From: Methanobacteriota archaeon
GTDB lineage: Archaea > Thermoplasmatota > Poseidoniia > MGIII > CG-Epi1
Assembly (NCBI GenBank): GCA_014240055.1
Contig: JAAZXP010000019.1
Span: 1 to 18,246 of the forward strand
DNA length: 18,246 bases
Direction of reading: 5' to 3'
The notes beneath the pieces were generated by a model. That model was not told where the DNA came from. It searched no databases and was given only the letters and a program-made list of their open reading frames with translations. Of this stretch, positions 7,353 through 15,256 are shown one piece after another. A program made the position numbers and the translations under genes. How positions within the stretch are numbered: position 1 is the first letter of the stretch; each line of letters starts with the position of its first letter.

Positions 7353-8819
7353 TCACTTCACAGTCAAAGCTTTTAGTATTTTCAATAAAAGAGTCCAGAA
7401 TTTATCTACAGACTCAATTTCAACCCTTTCATCAGGAGAATGTGGGCCTTTAATTGTAGGTCCAAATGAAATCATATCCATGCCATCTACTTTTTCTCCA
7501 ATTACTCCACATTCGAGACCAGCGTGTATTGCACAAACATTTGGTTTTGTATCGAGCATTTCTGAATAAATTCTCTTAGTAATTTCTAATATTGGTGAGT
7601 TGATATTTGGTGCCCATCCAGGATATGGCTCTTCCTGTTCAATTAAAGCTTCGTAAGAATTGGCTATTATTGATATTCGTTCTCTTTGAAACTCGAGGGC
7701 TTCAGCAATTGAGGATCTTGTTGAACAAACAATATTATAATGATTATTGTTTATTTTGACAGATGCAAGATTATTAGATGTTTCTACTAAACCTTCAACA
7801 TCATGCGAATATTTCAAAACACCATGAGGTAAAGTTCTTATTAAATTTATTAAATTCTTTTGGCTCTTTTTAGTTAAGCTACTCTTTGGGGAGCTCTTTA
7901 ATCCTGATAAAATTACTTGCATGTTTGTTTCCAATGAACCAAATTCTTTTTTGAAACCATTTTCTTTATTTGAGACTATGATTTGAGCATCTGACACAGC
8001 TTCAGGACTTATTAGAATTGTAGCAAAAGCCTCTCGTGGTATTGCATTGTGCTTATCTCCTCCTTCCAGTGATACTAAACGAGTATCAGTATTCCGGCCC
8101 AAGTTATCAAGTATAGATGAGATAAATACAATTGCATTACCTCGTTCTTCATGTATGTCTACTCCTGAATGTCCACCTTGTAGTCCTTCTACAGATAATT
8201 GAAAAGAAAGAAAGTCAGATGGGGCCTCTTGGATTTCAATAGGTAAATTTAAGCTGGAATCTCCTCCGCCAGCACACCCAATACAAATCTCTCCCCAATC
8301 TTCAGTATCCAAATTAAGCATTGTTCTGCCTTTAATGATTTCACCATTTAATGCGAAGGCTCCAGTTAATCCCGTTTCTTCATCCACCGTAAAAAGGCAT
8401 TCCAGAGGCGGTAGTGTTGTTTCCTTAGGCATTTCTAGTAACGAAAGGGCAGCTGCAACTCCTATGCCATTGTCTGCACCTAAAGTGGTTCCTTTTGCCT
8501 TTAACCATCCTTTTTCAATATACAAATCTAAAGGGTCTTTCATGAAATCGTGATTTGAGTCTCTATTTTTTTCACATACCATATCCACATGACTTTGAAT
8601 TACAATAGTTGAGGCCTTTTCACCTCCACCACTACCTGGTCTAAGTATCACTATATTTCCAGTAGAATCTTCTCTTGTTTGTAAATTTCTCTCATTAGCA
8701 AAAGCTCTTAGGGCCTTCAATATTTTCTCTTCGTGCTTAGAAGGTCTTGGAATCTTAGTTATATTTTCAAAATGCTTCCATACAATTTCAGGTTTTAATC
8801 CTTCAATTACAGATTTCAT
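7353..8819 (-). CDS. pepD: Aminoacyl-histidine dipeptidase, PepD family (M20C)
   Basis: 488 residues, full length for PepD. A cytoplasmic dizinc exopeptidase that cleaves Xaa-His and other dipeptides. The expected ligands are present: H77 and D79 in SHVDM, bridging D116 in LGADNG, catalytic E147 with ligand E148 in VDEETG, D171 in NLDTEDW, and H460 near the C-terminus in GPHSPDE. The dimerisation-domain signature GGHSG is at 215-219 and HAGLECG at 432-438. No signal peptide is seen. It lies 31 nt downstream of the His-rich protein gene, with an AT-rich TATA-like stretch around 8841-8854, so it may have its own promoter. It is followed 4 nt later by the Nudix gene. It probably serves peptide scavenging in a protein-degrading heterotroph. 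Confidence 0.92.
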   Translation of the reverse strand: MKSVIEGLKPEIVWKHFENITKIPRPSKHEEKILKALRAFANERNLQTREDSTGNIVILRPGSGGGEKASTIVIQSHVDMVCEKNRDSNHDFMKDPLDLYIEKGWLKAKGTTLGADNGIGVAAALSLLEMPKETTLPPLECLFTVDEETGLTGAFALNGEIIKGRTMLNLDTEDWGEICIGCAGGGDSSLNLPIEIQEAPSDFLSFQLSVEGLQGGHSGVDIHEERGNAIVFISSILDNLGRNTDTRLVSLEGGDKHNAIPREAFATILISPEAVSDAQIIVSNKENGFKKEFGSLETNMQVILSGLKSSPKSSLTKKSQKNLINLIRTLPHGVLKYSHDVEGLVETSNNLASVKINNNHYNIVCSTRSSIAEALEFQRERISIIANSYEALIEQEEPYPGWAPNINSPILEITKRIYSEMLDTKPNVCAIHAGLECGVIGEKVDGMDMISFGPTIKGPHSPDERVEIESVDKFWTLLLKILKALTVK

Positions 8820-8850
8820 AATTCATTAAGTTAGGACGTTGAAATAAAAT

Positions 8851-9378
8851 TTAGTTTATTTTTCTATAATCAATATCAATGAAAACATATGGTTCAAGTA
8901 TTGTATCTTCGTGCGTGTCTATTATTTCTCCATTCACCTTTACTTCAATAAGATGTAGTTCATCAATTTCATAATTCAAAATCTTATTTTTTGTAAAGTC
9001 TTTCTCCCATATGTCAAAGAAAAAGCCTAGAAGTGCTGTTGCATTTTTTGTGGTTTCTACATGAATTCTTCCACTGTTATCATAGGTATGTATTGGATGT
9101 AGAAAGACAAGCTCCCCAGTTTCATTAAAATCGAATCCAATATTCATTGGAATTTCTTTTCTTTCATCATTTATTGTAATATTTAGTTGAAAATGGTAGT
9201 GGTAATCTGATTTAATTCCATTAAGTGAATAATAACAGATATCACTTTTCAGATATTCATTTTCAATAATCTGTTCTTCTTCATCCATATTAAGATAATA
9301 AACAGAGGTTAGAGCCGATATTGTAATTAGTGATAAAAATATAGTCTTCAATATGTCTGAGTTAAATGCATTATTCAT
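8851..9378 (-). CDS. Membrane-anchored His-rich protein of unknown function
   Basis: 175 residues from the ATG at 9378, which overlaps the upstream stop by 8 nt (ATGAATAA). An ATG at 9396 would give six more residues but a longer overlap. One hydrophobic segment (about 11-28) acts as an anchor or uncleaved signal, and the rest is predicted outside. The conserved-looking core has YHYHFQL (59-65), then IPMNIGF (77-82), LHPIHTYDNSGRIHVET (93-109) and FFDIW (120-124). I recognise this H-x-H ... HTxDxSGxIHVE pattern from secreted proteins of unknown function in marine archaea and actinobacteria. Histidines 60, 62, 94, 97 and 106 could bind a metal, but this is not shown. It is coupled to the cupredoxin-like gene. 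Confidence 0.7.
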   Translation of the reverse strand: MNNAFNSDILKTIFLSLITISALTSVYYLNMDEEEQIIENEYLKSDICYYSLNGIKSDYHYHFQLNITINDERKEIPMNIGFDFNETGELVFLHPIHTYDNSGRIHVETTKNATALLGFFFDIWEKDFTKNKILNYEIDELHLIEVKVNGEIIDTHEDTILEPYVFIDIDYRKIN

Positions 9379-10000
9379 CTTTCTTACCAAAGGCAATCAT
9401 TGCACCGAGACCAATTGCACCCACAGCTGAAATCGTTGCTATGATAAGTAAAATAGGAGATTTTTCTTTTTCTACATCCTCTATGTCATTAATGATTTCA
9501 GTATTTTGAAAACCAGGAGTTACATGTTTATCTGAATATACGGTCACATTTCCATAAATTGTTGTTGTATTTCCTGATGTTTGATTATAAACTAAATCAG
9601 TGAAAGCATATGTTCCTACAATGTCATCATAACTCATGTTCAGAGAGGTTTCATTAAATATAATTTCAAAATAAGCATTACAATTTTCATCAACTTTTGT
9701 TCCATTTACATGTTCACAGGAGTCAGTCAGATTACCTGATTTCCAGTCATCCTCACCATCATATATACCGTCTGAATTTGCATCTACTAATATTCGATGT
9801 GTTACGTTAGTAGTATCATCTACATTTATCCAACGTGCAGTGTCATTTACCAACATCTGCACATTGTATGGCTGGACTCCATTTTTTGATACAATTATCG
9901 TAAAAGTACCTCCGGTATGTGCAGATACATTTGGAACCATTAGTTGAAAAGACAAGAGCAATGTGATTACTATTGTAACAACTAGGCTTTTGTTCTTCAT
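9371..10000 (-). CDS. Secreted, membrane-anchored cupredoxin-like protein
   Basis: 209 residues. The N-terminal signal peptide (about 1-27, ending NVSA-H) and a C-terminal membrane helix (about 182-203) followed by KKDE give a surface protein held by its C-terminus. The middle resembles the plastocyanin/cupredoxin fold: a VQPYNVQMLVNDTARWINVDD strand pair, then the HRI motif with H68, and YDDIVGTYAFTD near the end. The C-H-M copper-ligand cluster expected after the last strand is missing, so a type 1 copper site is unlikely. DANSDGIYDGEDD (73-85) resembles a calcium-binding loop. Nine N-glycosylation sequons (starting at N52, 65, 90, 99, 116, 121, 139, 144, 151) indicate a glycosylated surface protein. 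It is coupled to the next gene by an 8-nt overlap. Confidence 0.72.
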   Translation of the reverse strand: MKNKSLVVTIVITLLLSFQLMVPNVSAHTGGTFTIIVSKNGVQPYNVQMLVNDTARWINVDDTTNVTHRILVDANSDGIYDGEDDWKSGNLTDSCEHVNGTKVDENCNAYFEIIFNETSLNMSYDDIVGTYAFTDLVYNQTSGNTTTIYGNVTVYSDKHVTPGFQNTEIINDIEDVEKEKSPILLIIATISAVGAIGLGAMIAFGKKDE

Positions 10001-10020
10001 ATATATCTATTTCAAATAGG

Positions 10021-10032
10021 CTATAAATAAAA
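10021..10032. promoter_or_regulatory. Single central TATA-like element shared by divergent surface-protein genes
   Basis: CTATAAATAAAA lies in the middle of the 52-nt spacer. On the plus strand TATAAATA is 24-31 nt before the ATG at 10053. On the minus strand TTTATTTATAG is 21-32 nt before the ATG at 10000. Flanking 7-nt arms TATCTAT (10004-10010) and ATAGATA (10041-10047) are symmetric around it, and a second inverted repeat CTATTT-C-AAATAG spans 10007-10019. Function is inferred from spacing. Confidence 0.5.
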
Positions 10033-10052
10033 GGTTATACATAGATAAAATA

Positions 10053-11861
10053 ATGCAGACAAAGGAAATAGCTCTAGCCCTGTTGCTCGTACTAAGTACG
10101 GTTAGTGCTACGGCTTATTTTTTAACTAACGAAGAGGATATCTATAATTTACCTGAGGATATTTTGTTTGCAGATCCATTGATTCAAGAAGAAGGGCATG
10201 ATCATATGGAAGCTTCGATGCACAATATGAGTAGTGGAAATATCAAACAAATAGAATACAATCCACTAACAAATGGTGGCAATGCCGAAGTAACTGTTGC
10301 GGATTCTCCAGATGGAAGAACTTATGCTTACCAAGCCGGTTGGTCAGAATTCCATATAACTGATGTTACTGATCCCTATAATACATCCGTAACTGGAAAG
10401 TATACTGATCCTAATACCCAACTTTTAGACATCAAGTATTTAGAGTTCAGTGGTAGAGAATATGTAATTCTTCAAAATCAATTAGTAGATCCCGGTTATG
10501 CAGATCCTCAAGTTGGAGAATGGGGAGATCCCACTCAAGTAAGTGTAGTTTTAGTTGATGTAACTGATAAGACAAATCCTGTTTGGGTAGATAGTTGGTA
10601 TGACTCAGACCATCCTAGCGGGCCGCATAATCTTTACACACATATGATAGATAATGAGTGGTATATTTTTGTAGCAAATCCAGATTATGAAGGATGCGAT
10701 ATTGCAGTCGGAGAAGCTTGTGGCGGTGTAACAATTGCACATTTGAATCTTCAAGGTTCAGCAGCACGAACATTGGAAGGCGTTTCTGGTTCAGGCTATG
10801 GTCACACAATTATTAAATTGGGTGAATATGAGGTTGCTTGGGAAACTACACGCGGTGGATGGATTTACATACATGATATGACTGTCCAAACATGGCCTGG
10901 AAATGACCCACAAGATCCACGTTATGGTCGGACTTATGTTTATGGAGCTTATTGGGAAGCAGGAGTAAGGATTGGAGATGTTACCGATGTTCCACATCCA
11001 GTCAATAGTCCCGAAAATTATTTGTTTTATGGTGTTGGATGTAAAAGTACTGTAGGTTCTCCAGTTACCTGTCTTTGGAGGGCTCCAGAGGTAGGATATT
11101 GGATGGATTTTGCCGATTTTGATGGAGACGGGGAACCGGATAGTGGTTCAACAGGCAACGAAAATGGAGGACGTTCATCATATATTCATTATACTGAGCC
11201 TTATCCGGAAATGGTAGATTTATCACATATTAACCCAGATTTAGTAGGTGAAAGACATCTAATTTCTGCAGCTGTTGAAGTATTATCAACAAATGTAGGT
11301 ACAGGCATGATTTATGTTATAGACAATACAGATTATGAAGTTATAAATGGAAATCTGCGTTTTCTTCCAAAATTAGTTGGAGATTGGGAAATTCCGACAT
11401 CAGGTATGCATTGTTTTGGAGAATCATGTAAGGCACATGCTAATGGCGAAGAGTGGTTACTTTTTAGTCCTCATAATTTAGATTCAGGTCATTTTATTAC
11501 TGATGATGGTGAAAAACCAGATCAAAGTTATGGAGGTGGTTGGGATGGTAGATTGTACATTTCCCATTACCATGGAGGTCTCTGGGTTGTTGATATTGAA
11601 ACAATAGTAGCTACAGGTAATGATATTGATAGAAATAATTCACATCTGAAGTCTACTATTGGATTCATATTGCCACAAAATGGAGGATATGGAGAACCTT
11701 TAGATTCTAATTTTTATGATTTTGGCTGGATTCCTTTTTTGTGGGCTGCAGAATACCATGATGGTTATACTTATCTTTCATGTATAACTTCTGGATTATA
11801 TATTGTCCAATTAGATATTGATATACCTTATATGGAAGAAGGTTCTTCTACAGATGATTAA
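10053..11861 (+). CDS. Secreted LVIVD-type beta-propeller protein
   Basis: 602 residues. The N-terminal hydrophobic segment (about 5-23) is a signal peptide or anchor, followed by a His-rich linker (GHDHMEASMHNM, 48-59). The rest consists of propeller-like blades with 'x-V-D-V-T-D/N-P' strands (for example VLVDVTDKTNPVWVD at 166-180) and LYISHYHGGLWVVDIE (501-516), which match the LVIVD repeat family. A DFDGDGEPDSG loop (355-365) looks calcium-binding. Cysteines at 215, 223, 330, 340, 454 and 459 could form disulfides. Several histidines on blade loops (192, 197, 251, 462, 474, 505, 507, 569) recall metal sites of propeller oxidases, but no specific family could be assigned. It diverges from the cupredoxin-like gene and ends in a T7 tract. 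Confidence 0.78.
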   Translation: MQTKEIALALLLVLSTVSATAYFLTNEEDIYNLPEDILFADPLIQEEGHDHMEASMHNMSSGNIKQIEYNPLTNGGNAEVTVADSPDGRTYAYQAGWSEFHITDVTDPYNTSVTGKYTDPNTQLLDIKYLEFSGREYVILQNQLVDPGYADPQVGEWGDPTQVSVVLVDVTDKTNPVWVDSWYDSDHPSGPHNLYTHMIDNEWYIFVANPDYEGCDIAVGEACGGVTIAHLNLQGSAARTLEGVSGSGYGHTIIKLGEYEVAWETTRGGWIYIHDMTVQTWPGNDPQDPRYGRTYVYGAYWEAGVRIGDVTDVPHPVNSPENYLFYGVGCKSTVGSPVTCLWRAPEVGYWMDFADFDGDGEPDSGSTGNENGGRSSYIHYTEPYPEMVDLSHINPDLVGERHLISAAVEVLSTNVGTGMIYVIDNTDYEVINGNLRFLPKLVGDWEIPTSGMHCFGESCKAHANGEEWLLFSPHNLDSGHFITDDGEKPDQSYGGGWDGRLYISHYHGGLWVVDIETIVATGNDIDRNNSHLKSTIGFILPQNGGYGEPLDSNFYDFGWIPFLWAAEYHDGYTYLSCITSGLYIVQLDIDIPYMEEGSSTDD

Positions 11862-11868
11862 TTTTTTT
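11862..11868 (+). terminator. Poly-T tract ending the LVIVD gene transcript
   Basis: Seven consecutive T residues begin just after the TAA stop codon. Archaeal RNA polymerase commonly terminates at such U-rich runs without a hairpin. The convergent cyclophilin gene begins to end 22 nt further on. Confidence 0.4.
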
Positions 11869-11889
11869 CGTTTAGTATCTAAAGATTAA

Positions 11890-12369
11890 CTATGTCTTCG
11901 TAACAGAAATAATCTTTTGAGGTTTGTTTGGTCTATCCATGTGGCCAGTTTTACAATTCTCTATTTTTTGTACTACATTCATTCCCGAAGTGACTTTACC
12001 AAATATAGCATGCGCTCCATCAAGCCAGGGGGTTGCTACAGTTGTCAAAAAGAACTGGGAACCGCCAGTATTAGGCCCTGCATTTGCCATAGAAAGAATA
12101 CCTGGTGCATTATGTTTTAAATCACCGTGGAATTCACAATTTATTTGATATCCTGGACCTCCCGTTCCTGCTTTTGAGCTGTTGGGGTCTTTGGAATTTG
12201 GACATCCTCCTTGTAACATAAAGTCTTTGATTACTCTATGGAAGTGTAATCCATTGTAGTAGCCTTTATCAACTAATTTCACAAAATTTTCTACAGTTTT
12301 AGGCGCTTTATCATCGAATAATTCGATTGTTATGTCTCCAGCACTTGTTCGCATTAATACACTAGTCAT
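11890..12369 (-). CDS. Cyclophilin-type peptidyl-prolyl cis-trans isomerase
   Basis: 159 residues, a single cytoplasmic cyclophilin domain with no signal peptide. It catalyses proline isomerisation during protein folding. Active-site residues of human cyclophilin A are conserved: FHRVI with R45, FMLQGG with F50, M51 and Q53, GSQFFLTT with F107, and PWLDGAHAIFG with W115 and H120. The Trp at the cyclosporin-contact position suggests a sensitive-type pocket. It stands alone, convergent with the LVIVD gene (28-nt gap) and divergent from the methyltransferase (72-nt gap). No obvious TATA-like element was found beyond a T-rich stretch at about 12393-12402. Confidence 0.94.
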   Translation of the reverse strand: MTSVLMRTSAGDITIELFDDKAPKTVENFVKLVDKGYYNGLHFHRVIKDFMLQGGCPNSKDPNSSKAGTGGPGYQINCEFHGDLKHNAPGILSMANAGPNTGGSQFFLTTVATPWLDGAHAIFGKVTSGMNVVQKIENCKTGHMDRPNKPQKIISVTKT

Positions 12370-12410
12370 GTCTATACGAGTAGAAAGGCCTCAAAAAAGT
12401 TTGACCCTAT

Positions 12411-12418
12411 TATTTTAA
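12411..12418 (+). promoter_or_regulatory. TATA-like element for the methyltransferase-thioredoxin pair
   Basis: TATTTTAA lies 24-31 nt before the GTG start at 12442. The spacing fits a leaderless transcript and supports the GTG start. Confidence 0.42.
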
Positions 12419-12441
12419 CAATAGCTCTTTTTACGAATATT

Positions 12442-13044
12442 GTGGAAGACCCCGTAAACACAGCGGAATTTTGGGAAGCTTGTTATGAGTCTGAAATGGA
12501 TGGCTGGGACTTAGGTGGCCCAACACCTGTTTTTGAAAGGCTAGCTTCAGAAGTGTCAAAGGGTAAAATTTGCATTATTGGTTGTGGAAGGGGTTATGAC
12601 GCTGTAACTTTTGCTAAAGCTGGCTTTGAAGTTACTGCAATTGATTTTTCTCATAATGCAGTTATGGATGCAAGAGAAAACGCAAGGAAAGCCGAGGTAG
12701 ATATCAAGGTTATAAGAGAAAACATTTTCGATTTACCCGAAGATTTATTTTATAAGTTTGATTATGTTATGGAATATACTTGTTTTTGTGCAATTAGTCC
12801 TATACGTAGATTTGAATACGAAAGAGTTGTTTGGCAATTGCTAAAACCAGAAGGGAAATTGTTAGGTCTTTTTCTACCTTTAGATAAAGAATTGGAAGAC
12901 GGAGGCCCTCCTTGGGGTGTAAAAATTAGTGAGTTGCATAAGCTATTTGGATTGCATTGGAATTTAGAATATGAAGAAATGCCTAAAGAGTCAATCGATA
13001 GACGTGCAGATCGTGAGATACTAATGGTCTGGCGTAAAAAATGA
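12442..13044 (+). CDS. SAM-dependent methyltransferase, thiopurine/thiol methyltransferase-like
   Basis: 200 residues from a GTG start; no in-frame ATG lies upstream before the promoter. Class I Rossmann methyltransferase: motif I IIGCGRGYD (45-53), acidic residue in TAIDFS (66-70) for the SAM ribose, and an NIFDLP strand (94-99). The N-terminal W...E.DGWDLGGPTPV (11-30) and the EYTCFCAI-P..R..Y block (111-126) are typical of the TPMT superfamily, which includes thiopurine and small-thiol/halide methyltransferases. The acceptor is not determined, but a small thiol, halide or oxyanion such as selenite/tellurite is plausible. The stop overlaps the ATG of a thioredoxin-like gene (ATGA), which supports a thiol-related role. 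Confidence 0.8.
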   Translation: MEDPVNTAEFWEACYESEMDGWDLGGPTPVFERLASEVSKGKICIIGCGRGYDAVTFAKAGFEVTAIDFSHNAVMDARENARKAEVDIKVIRENIFDLPEDLFYKFDYVMEYTCFCAISPIRRFEYERVVWQLLKPEGKLLGLFLPLDKELEDGGPPWGVKISELHKLFGLHWNLEYEEMPKESIDRRADREILMVWRKK

Positions 13045-13376
13045 AAGGCTTTGAGAGATTAACTGAAAAAGATTTTATTAATTTACAAATAAGAAAACAC
13101 GATGGTAAATCATTAATCGTATTTTCAGCAGACTGGTGCCCTTATTGTATTTCCTTTTTTAATAATTTAAAAGAATATACTACGATTGATTCGATACTAA
13201 TTGCAGATATTACTGATGTTGAATCGAAATTATGGGATGATTTTGATTTGAATGTAGTTCCTACTATGGCTATTTTTGATAAGGGAAATTTAGTGAAGAG
13301 ATGGGATGGAATTATCGGTCAGGGTTTAACTATAAATCATATTGAAGAGTCTAATTCATTTTTTTCTATAGTTTAA
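13041..13376 (+). CDS. Thioredoxin-like protein with CPYC active site
   Basis: 111 residues, a cytoplasmic thioredoxin fold: beta strand SLIVFSADW (24-32), CPYC redox motif (C33, C36), then a helix, the strand ILIADITD (52-59), and the cis-proline segment VVPTMAIF (72-79). CPYC is the dithiol glutaredoxin-type motif rather than the CGPC of classic thioredoxins, though the length and cis-Pro context look thioredoxin-like. It is translationally coupled to the methyltransferase by a 4-nt overlap. Its last 21 nt overlap the end of the convergent phosphatase gene. It could supply reducing power to, or protect, the methyltransferase's thiol substrate; this is inference. Confidence 0.82.
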   Translation: MKGFERLTEKDFINLQIRKHDGKSLIVFSADWCPYCISFFNNLKEYTTIDSILIADITDVESKLWDDFDLNVVPTMAIFDKGNLVKRWDGIIGQGLTINHIEESNSFFSIV

Positions 13377-14771
13377 ATTGAATATGGCAGTTAAAGCAAT
13401 AATTATGATTGTCATCGGTATTTCCAAATAATTGAGTTCTTTTATTTGACTTATTATTCCAGTCTCTTCAGTTTGGTTTGTCTGATTATAGTTCGTTGAA
13501 GGATATTCGTTAGGTATTTGGACATTAATTGAGTTTATAATCCAAAACTCGTCTCCTACTTGATTGTCGCTATTCCTTATGAATTTGTAGTTTATGGTAG
13601 TCTTTGTTGCTTCAAATATAGTGTATCCGTATTCTACTTCACGATGTGCAGACCACAAGGGTTGTGGGTCTTCTAATCCATCATATATAGATCGACCGGA
13701 CATTCCTGCAACAATATGGATTGTTGCCCCAGGTTTGTAAAATGGGTCACTAGCACTTCCGCTCTTATTTGAATATACATTTTCTTCAAAAACGGGATAT
13801 GTTCTCTCATAGTGATGGTCGTGTCCCCATACTGCTAAATCAACTTGGAAATCATAAAGTAAAATTTCCATTGCCTCTCTAAATTCTATGTCACTACCAT
13901 GCCCGTCTCCATCACCATTTGAACTGTACATTGGGCGATGTGCAAATATCACAATCCAAGGTACATTCTCTCTATTTTCATTTGCATCTTCAAGGTCATT
14001 CAATAGCCAGCTGTATTGACTACTTCCAGGTTCATAATCATGTTCGGCAGAAATCGAAATAAAGTGTATAAATTCAAAATCAAAACTATACCAAAAACTA
14101 TTAGGTCCCGGATTAAAGAATCTACTTTCATAAGCATCAAAACCATATGGTTCAGCATCCTCTTCGTGGTTCCCAGGAGCATACATGTGAGGAGTTCTTG
14201 AAGCTACATCTTCAATTTGATTCTGATATTCATCCCAAACACTCTGATCTCCAATTCCATTACCAGATCCAGCGCCATTAGCATAGGATATGTCTCCAGC
14301 ATGTATTACCAAATCCATGTCTTCATTTTCCATGTGGTTTGTTGTTTCTTGGGCATTATTTGATGTTCCATGGTCTGCAATTGCTCCTATTATGACTTTA
14401 GCAGGACTTTCTTCTAGTGTTTTGAACGAGTATGTACCACTCCATTCTCCTTCTCCTCCGACTCTGTAATAATATGTCGTATTTTGTATTAAATCCGATA
14501 GAATGGCAGTATGTGTACATGTGGTCCAAAGATACATATTGTTATTTCCAATTTTAGATAAATTTAGTTTGTCATTTTCAGTTCCATATTCTACAATACT
14601 TTCAGATGAACATGATAAGGCAGTATCTTCTTCGGTACCCCACTGTACTACCATTTCACCAGGTATTCCGGTTGTTGCTAAGTGTACTTGCTCCGGTTCA
14701 GCAGCTTGACAATTTATTGTCATGAGAGTAATAGAAAAAACAAAAATAAAAGTTAAATTCATACATCTCAT
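13356..14771 (-). CDS. Exported purple acid phosphatase-like metallophosphoesterase
   Basis: 471 residues. Signal peptide at about 1-23, an N-terminal fibronectin-III-like domain (about 25-118), a catalytic metallophosphoesterase domain (about 126-400), and a C-terminal membrane helix (about 450-465) followed by NYRKK. The dimetal ligands of purple acid phosphatases are present: D133, the GDISY motif with D160 and the charge-transfer tyrosine Y163, GNHEE with N201, FAHRP with H278, and GHDHHYER with H317 and H319. The first ligand sits in ADHG rather than the usual GDxG. It probably releases phosphate from organic esters at the cell surface. ATGs at 14771 and 14762 are both possible starts. 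A TATA-like element lies about 27 nt upstream. The end overlaps the convergent thioredoxin gene. Confidence 0.88.
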   Translation of the reverse strand: MRCMNLTFIFVFSITLMTINCQAAEPEQVHLATTGIPGEMVVQWGTEEDTALSCSSESIVEYGTENDKLNLSKIGNNNMYLWTTCTHTAILSDLIQNTTYYYRVGGEGEWSGTYSFKTLEESPAKVIIGAIADHGTSNNAQETTNHMENEDMDLVIHAGDISYANGAGSGNGIGDQSVWDEYQNQIEDVASRTPHMYAPGNHEEDAEPYGFDAYESRFFNPGPNSFWYSFDFEFIHFISISAEHDYEPGSSQYSWLLNDLEDANENRENVPWIVIFAHRPMYSSNGDGDGHGSDIEFREAMEILLYDFQVDLAVWGHDHHYERTYPVFEENVYSNKSGSASDPFYKPGATIHIVAGMSGRSIYDGLEDPQPLWSAHREVEYGYTIFEATKTTINYKFIRNSDNQVGDEFWIINSINVQIPNEYPSTNYNQTNQTEETGIISQIKELNYLEIPMTIIIIALTAIFNLNYRKK

Positions 14772-14793
14772 GAAATTAGTATTGTGAACGATG

Positions 14794-14803
14794 ATATAAT
14801 AAT
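14794..14803 (-). promoter_or_regulatory. TATA-like element for the phosphatase gene
   Basis: On the minus strand this reads ATTATTATAT, centred about 27 nt before the ATG at 14771. It lies in the 34-nt gap after the Lrp gene and suggests separate transcription of the phosphatase. Confidence 0.42.
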
Positions 14804-14805
14804 TT

Positions 14806-15252
14806 TTATATTATCACGCGAGGTTCTTCTTTAACTGTATTTAGTACTAGCGAAGTGTTACTTCGTTCTACATTTTTCTGAGATAATGTGGTTTTTATGA
14901 AGGAATCCATTTCTTGTCGATTTTTAAATCTTGCTAGAATCAGAGAATCCCATTCTCCAGTTACATCATATACTCCAAAGACCTGAGGGTGTTTAGCTAT
15001 TGAATCTTGTAAATCCATTATTTTCCCTTTACTAATTCTGAGGTTGATTATGGCTGTCAAATTATATCCTACTTTTTCAGCATTAAGTTCAGGATAGTAT
15101 CCTTTTATTATTTTTTCTTTTTCAAGATTTTTGATGTGGCTATTCACAGTACCCAATGCAGTGCCAGTGGAGGTTGAAAGTTCTCTTTGCGATGCTTTTC
15201 CATTTTTATTTAAGATACGCAAAAGTTCAATATCTTTATCTTTCAAGGTCAT
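14806..15252 (-). CDS. Lrp/AsnC-family transcriptional regulator
   Basis: 148 residues, standard family length. An N-terminal winged helix-turn-helix (about 1-52: DIELLRILNKNGKASQREL then a TALGTVNSHIKNLEKE recognition region) is followed by a RAM/AsnC ligand-binding domain (about 63-140). That domain contains GVYDVTGEWDSLILARF (93-109), which matches the G-x-Y-D-V-x-G-x-x-D signature. Family members form dimers and octamers, sense amino acids, and usually control their own gene and neighbours. It is divergent from a glutamine synthetase. A 14-nt palindrome sits between its TATA-like element and its ATG, where repression of its own gene would be expected. Control of the glutamine synthetase is inferred from position. 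Confidence 0.92.
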   Translation of the reverse strand: MTLKDKDIELLRILNKNGKASQRELSTSTGTALGTVNSHIKNLEKEKIIKGYYPELNAEKVGYNLTAIINLRISKGKIMDLQDSIAKHPQVFGVYDVTGEWDSLILARFKNRQEMDSFIKTTLSQKNVERSNTSLVLNTVKEEPRVII

Positions 15253-15256
15253 TAAT

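Noticed and set aside
9371..10000. Type 1 copper protein (plastocyanin) assignment
   Set aside because: Only one candidate His ligand is seen and the C-H-M cluster is missing, so only the fold, not copper binding, is claimed.
10615..10997. Minus-strand ORFs inside the LVIVD gene
   Set aside because: They are shadows of a long, well-formed plus-strand protein and lack start context or recognisable domains.
14793..14815. Possible hairpin terminator after the Lrp gene
   Set aside because: The arms GATATAAT and ATATTATC are imperfect and AT-only, and the region is better explained as the TATA-like element of the phosphatase gene.
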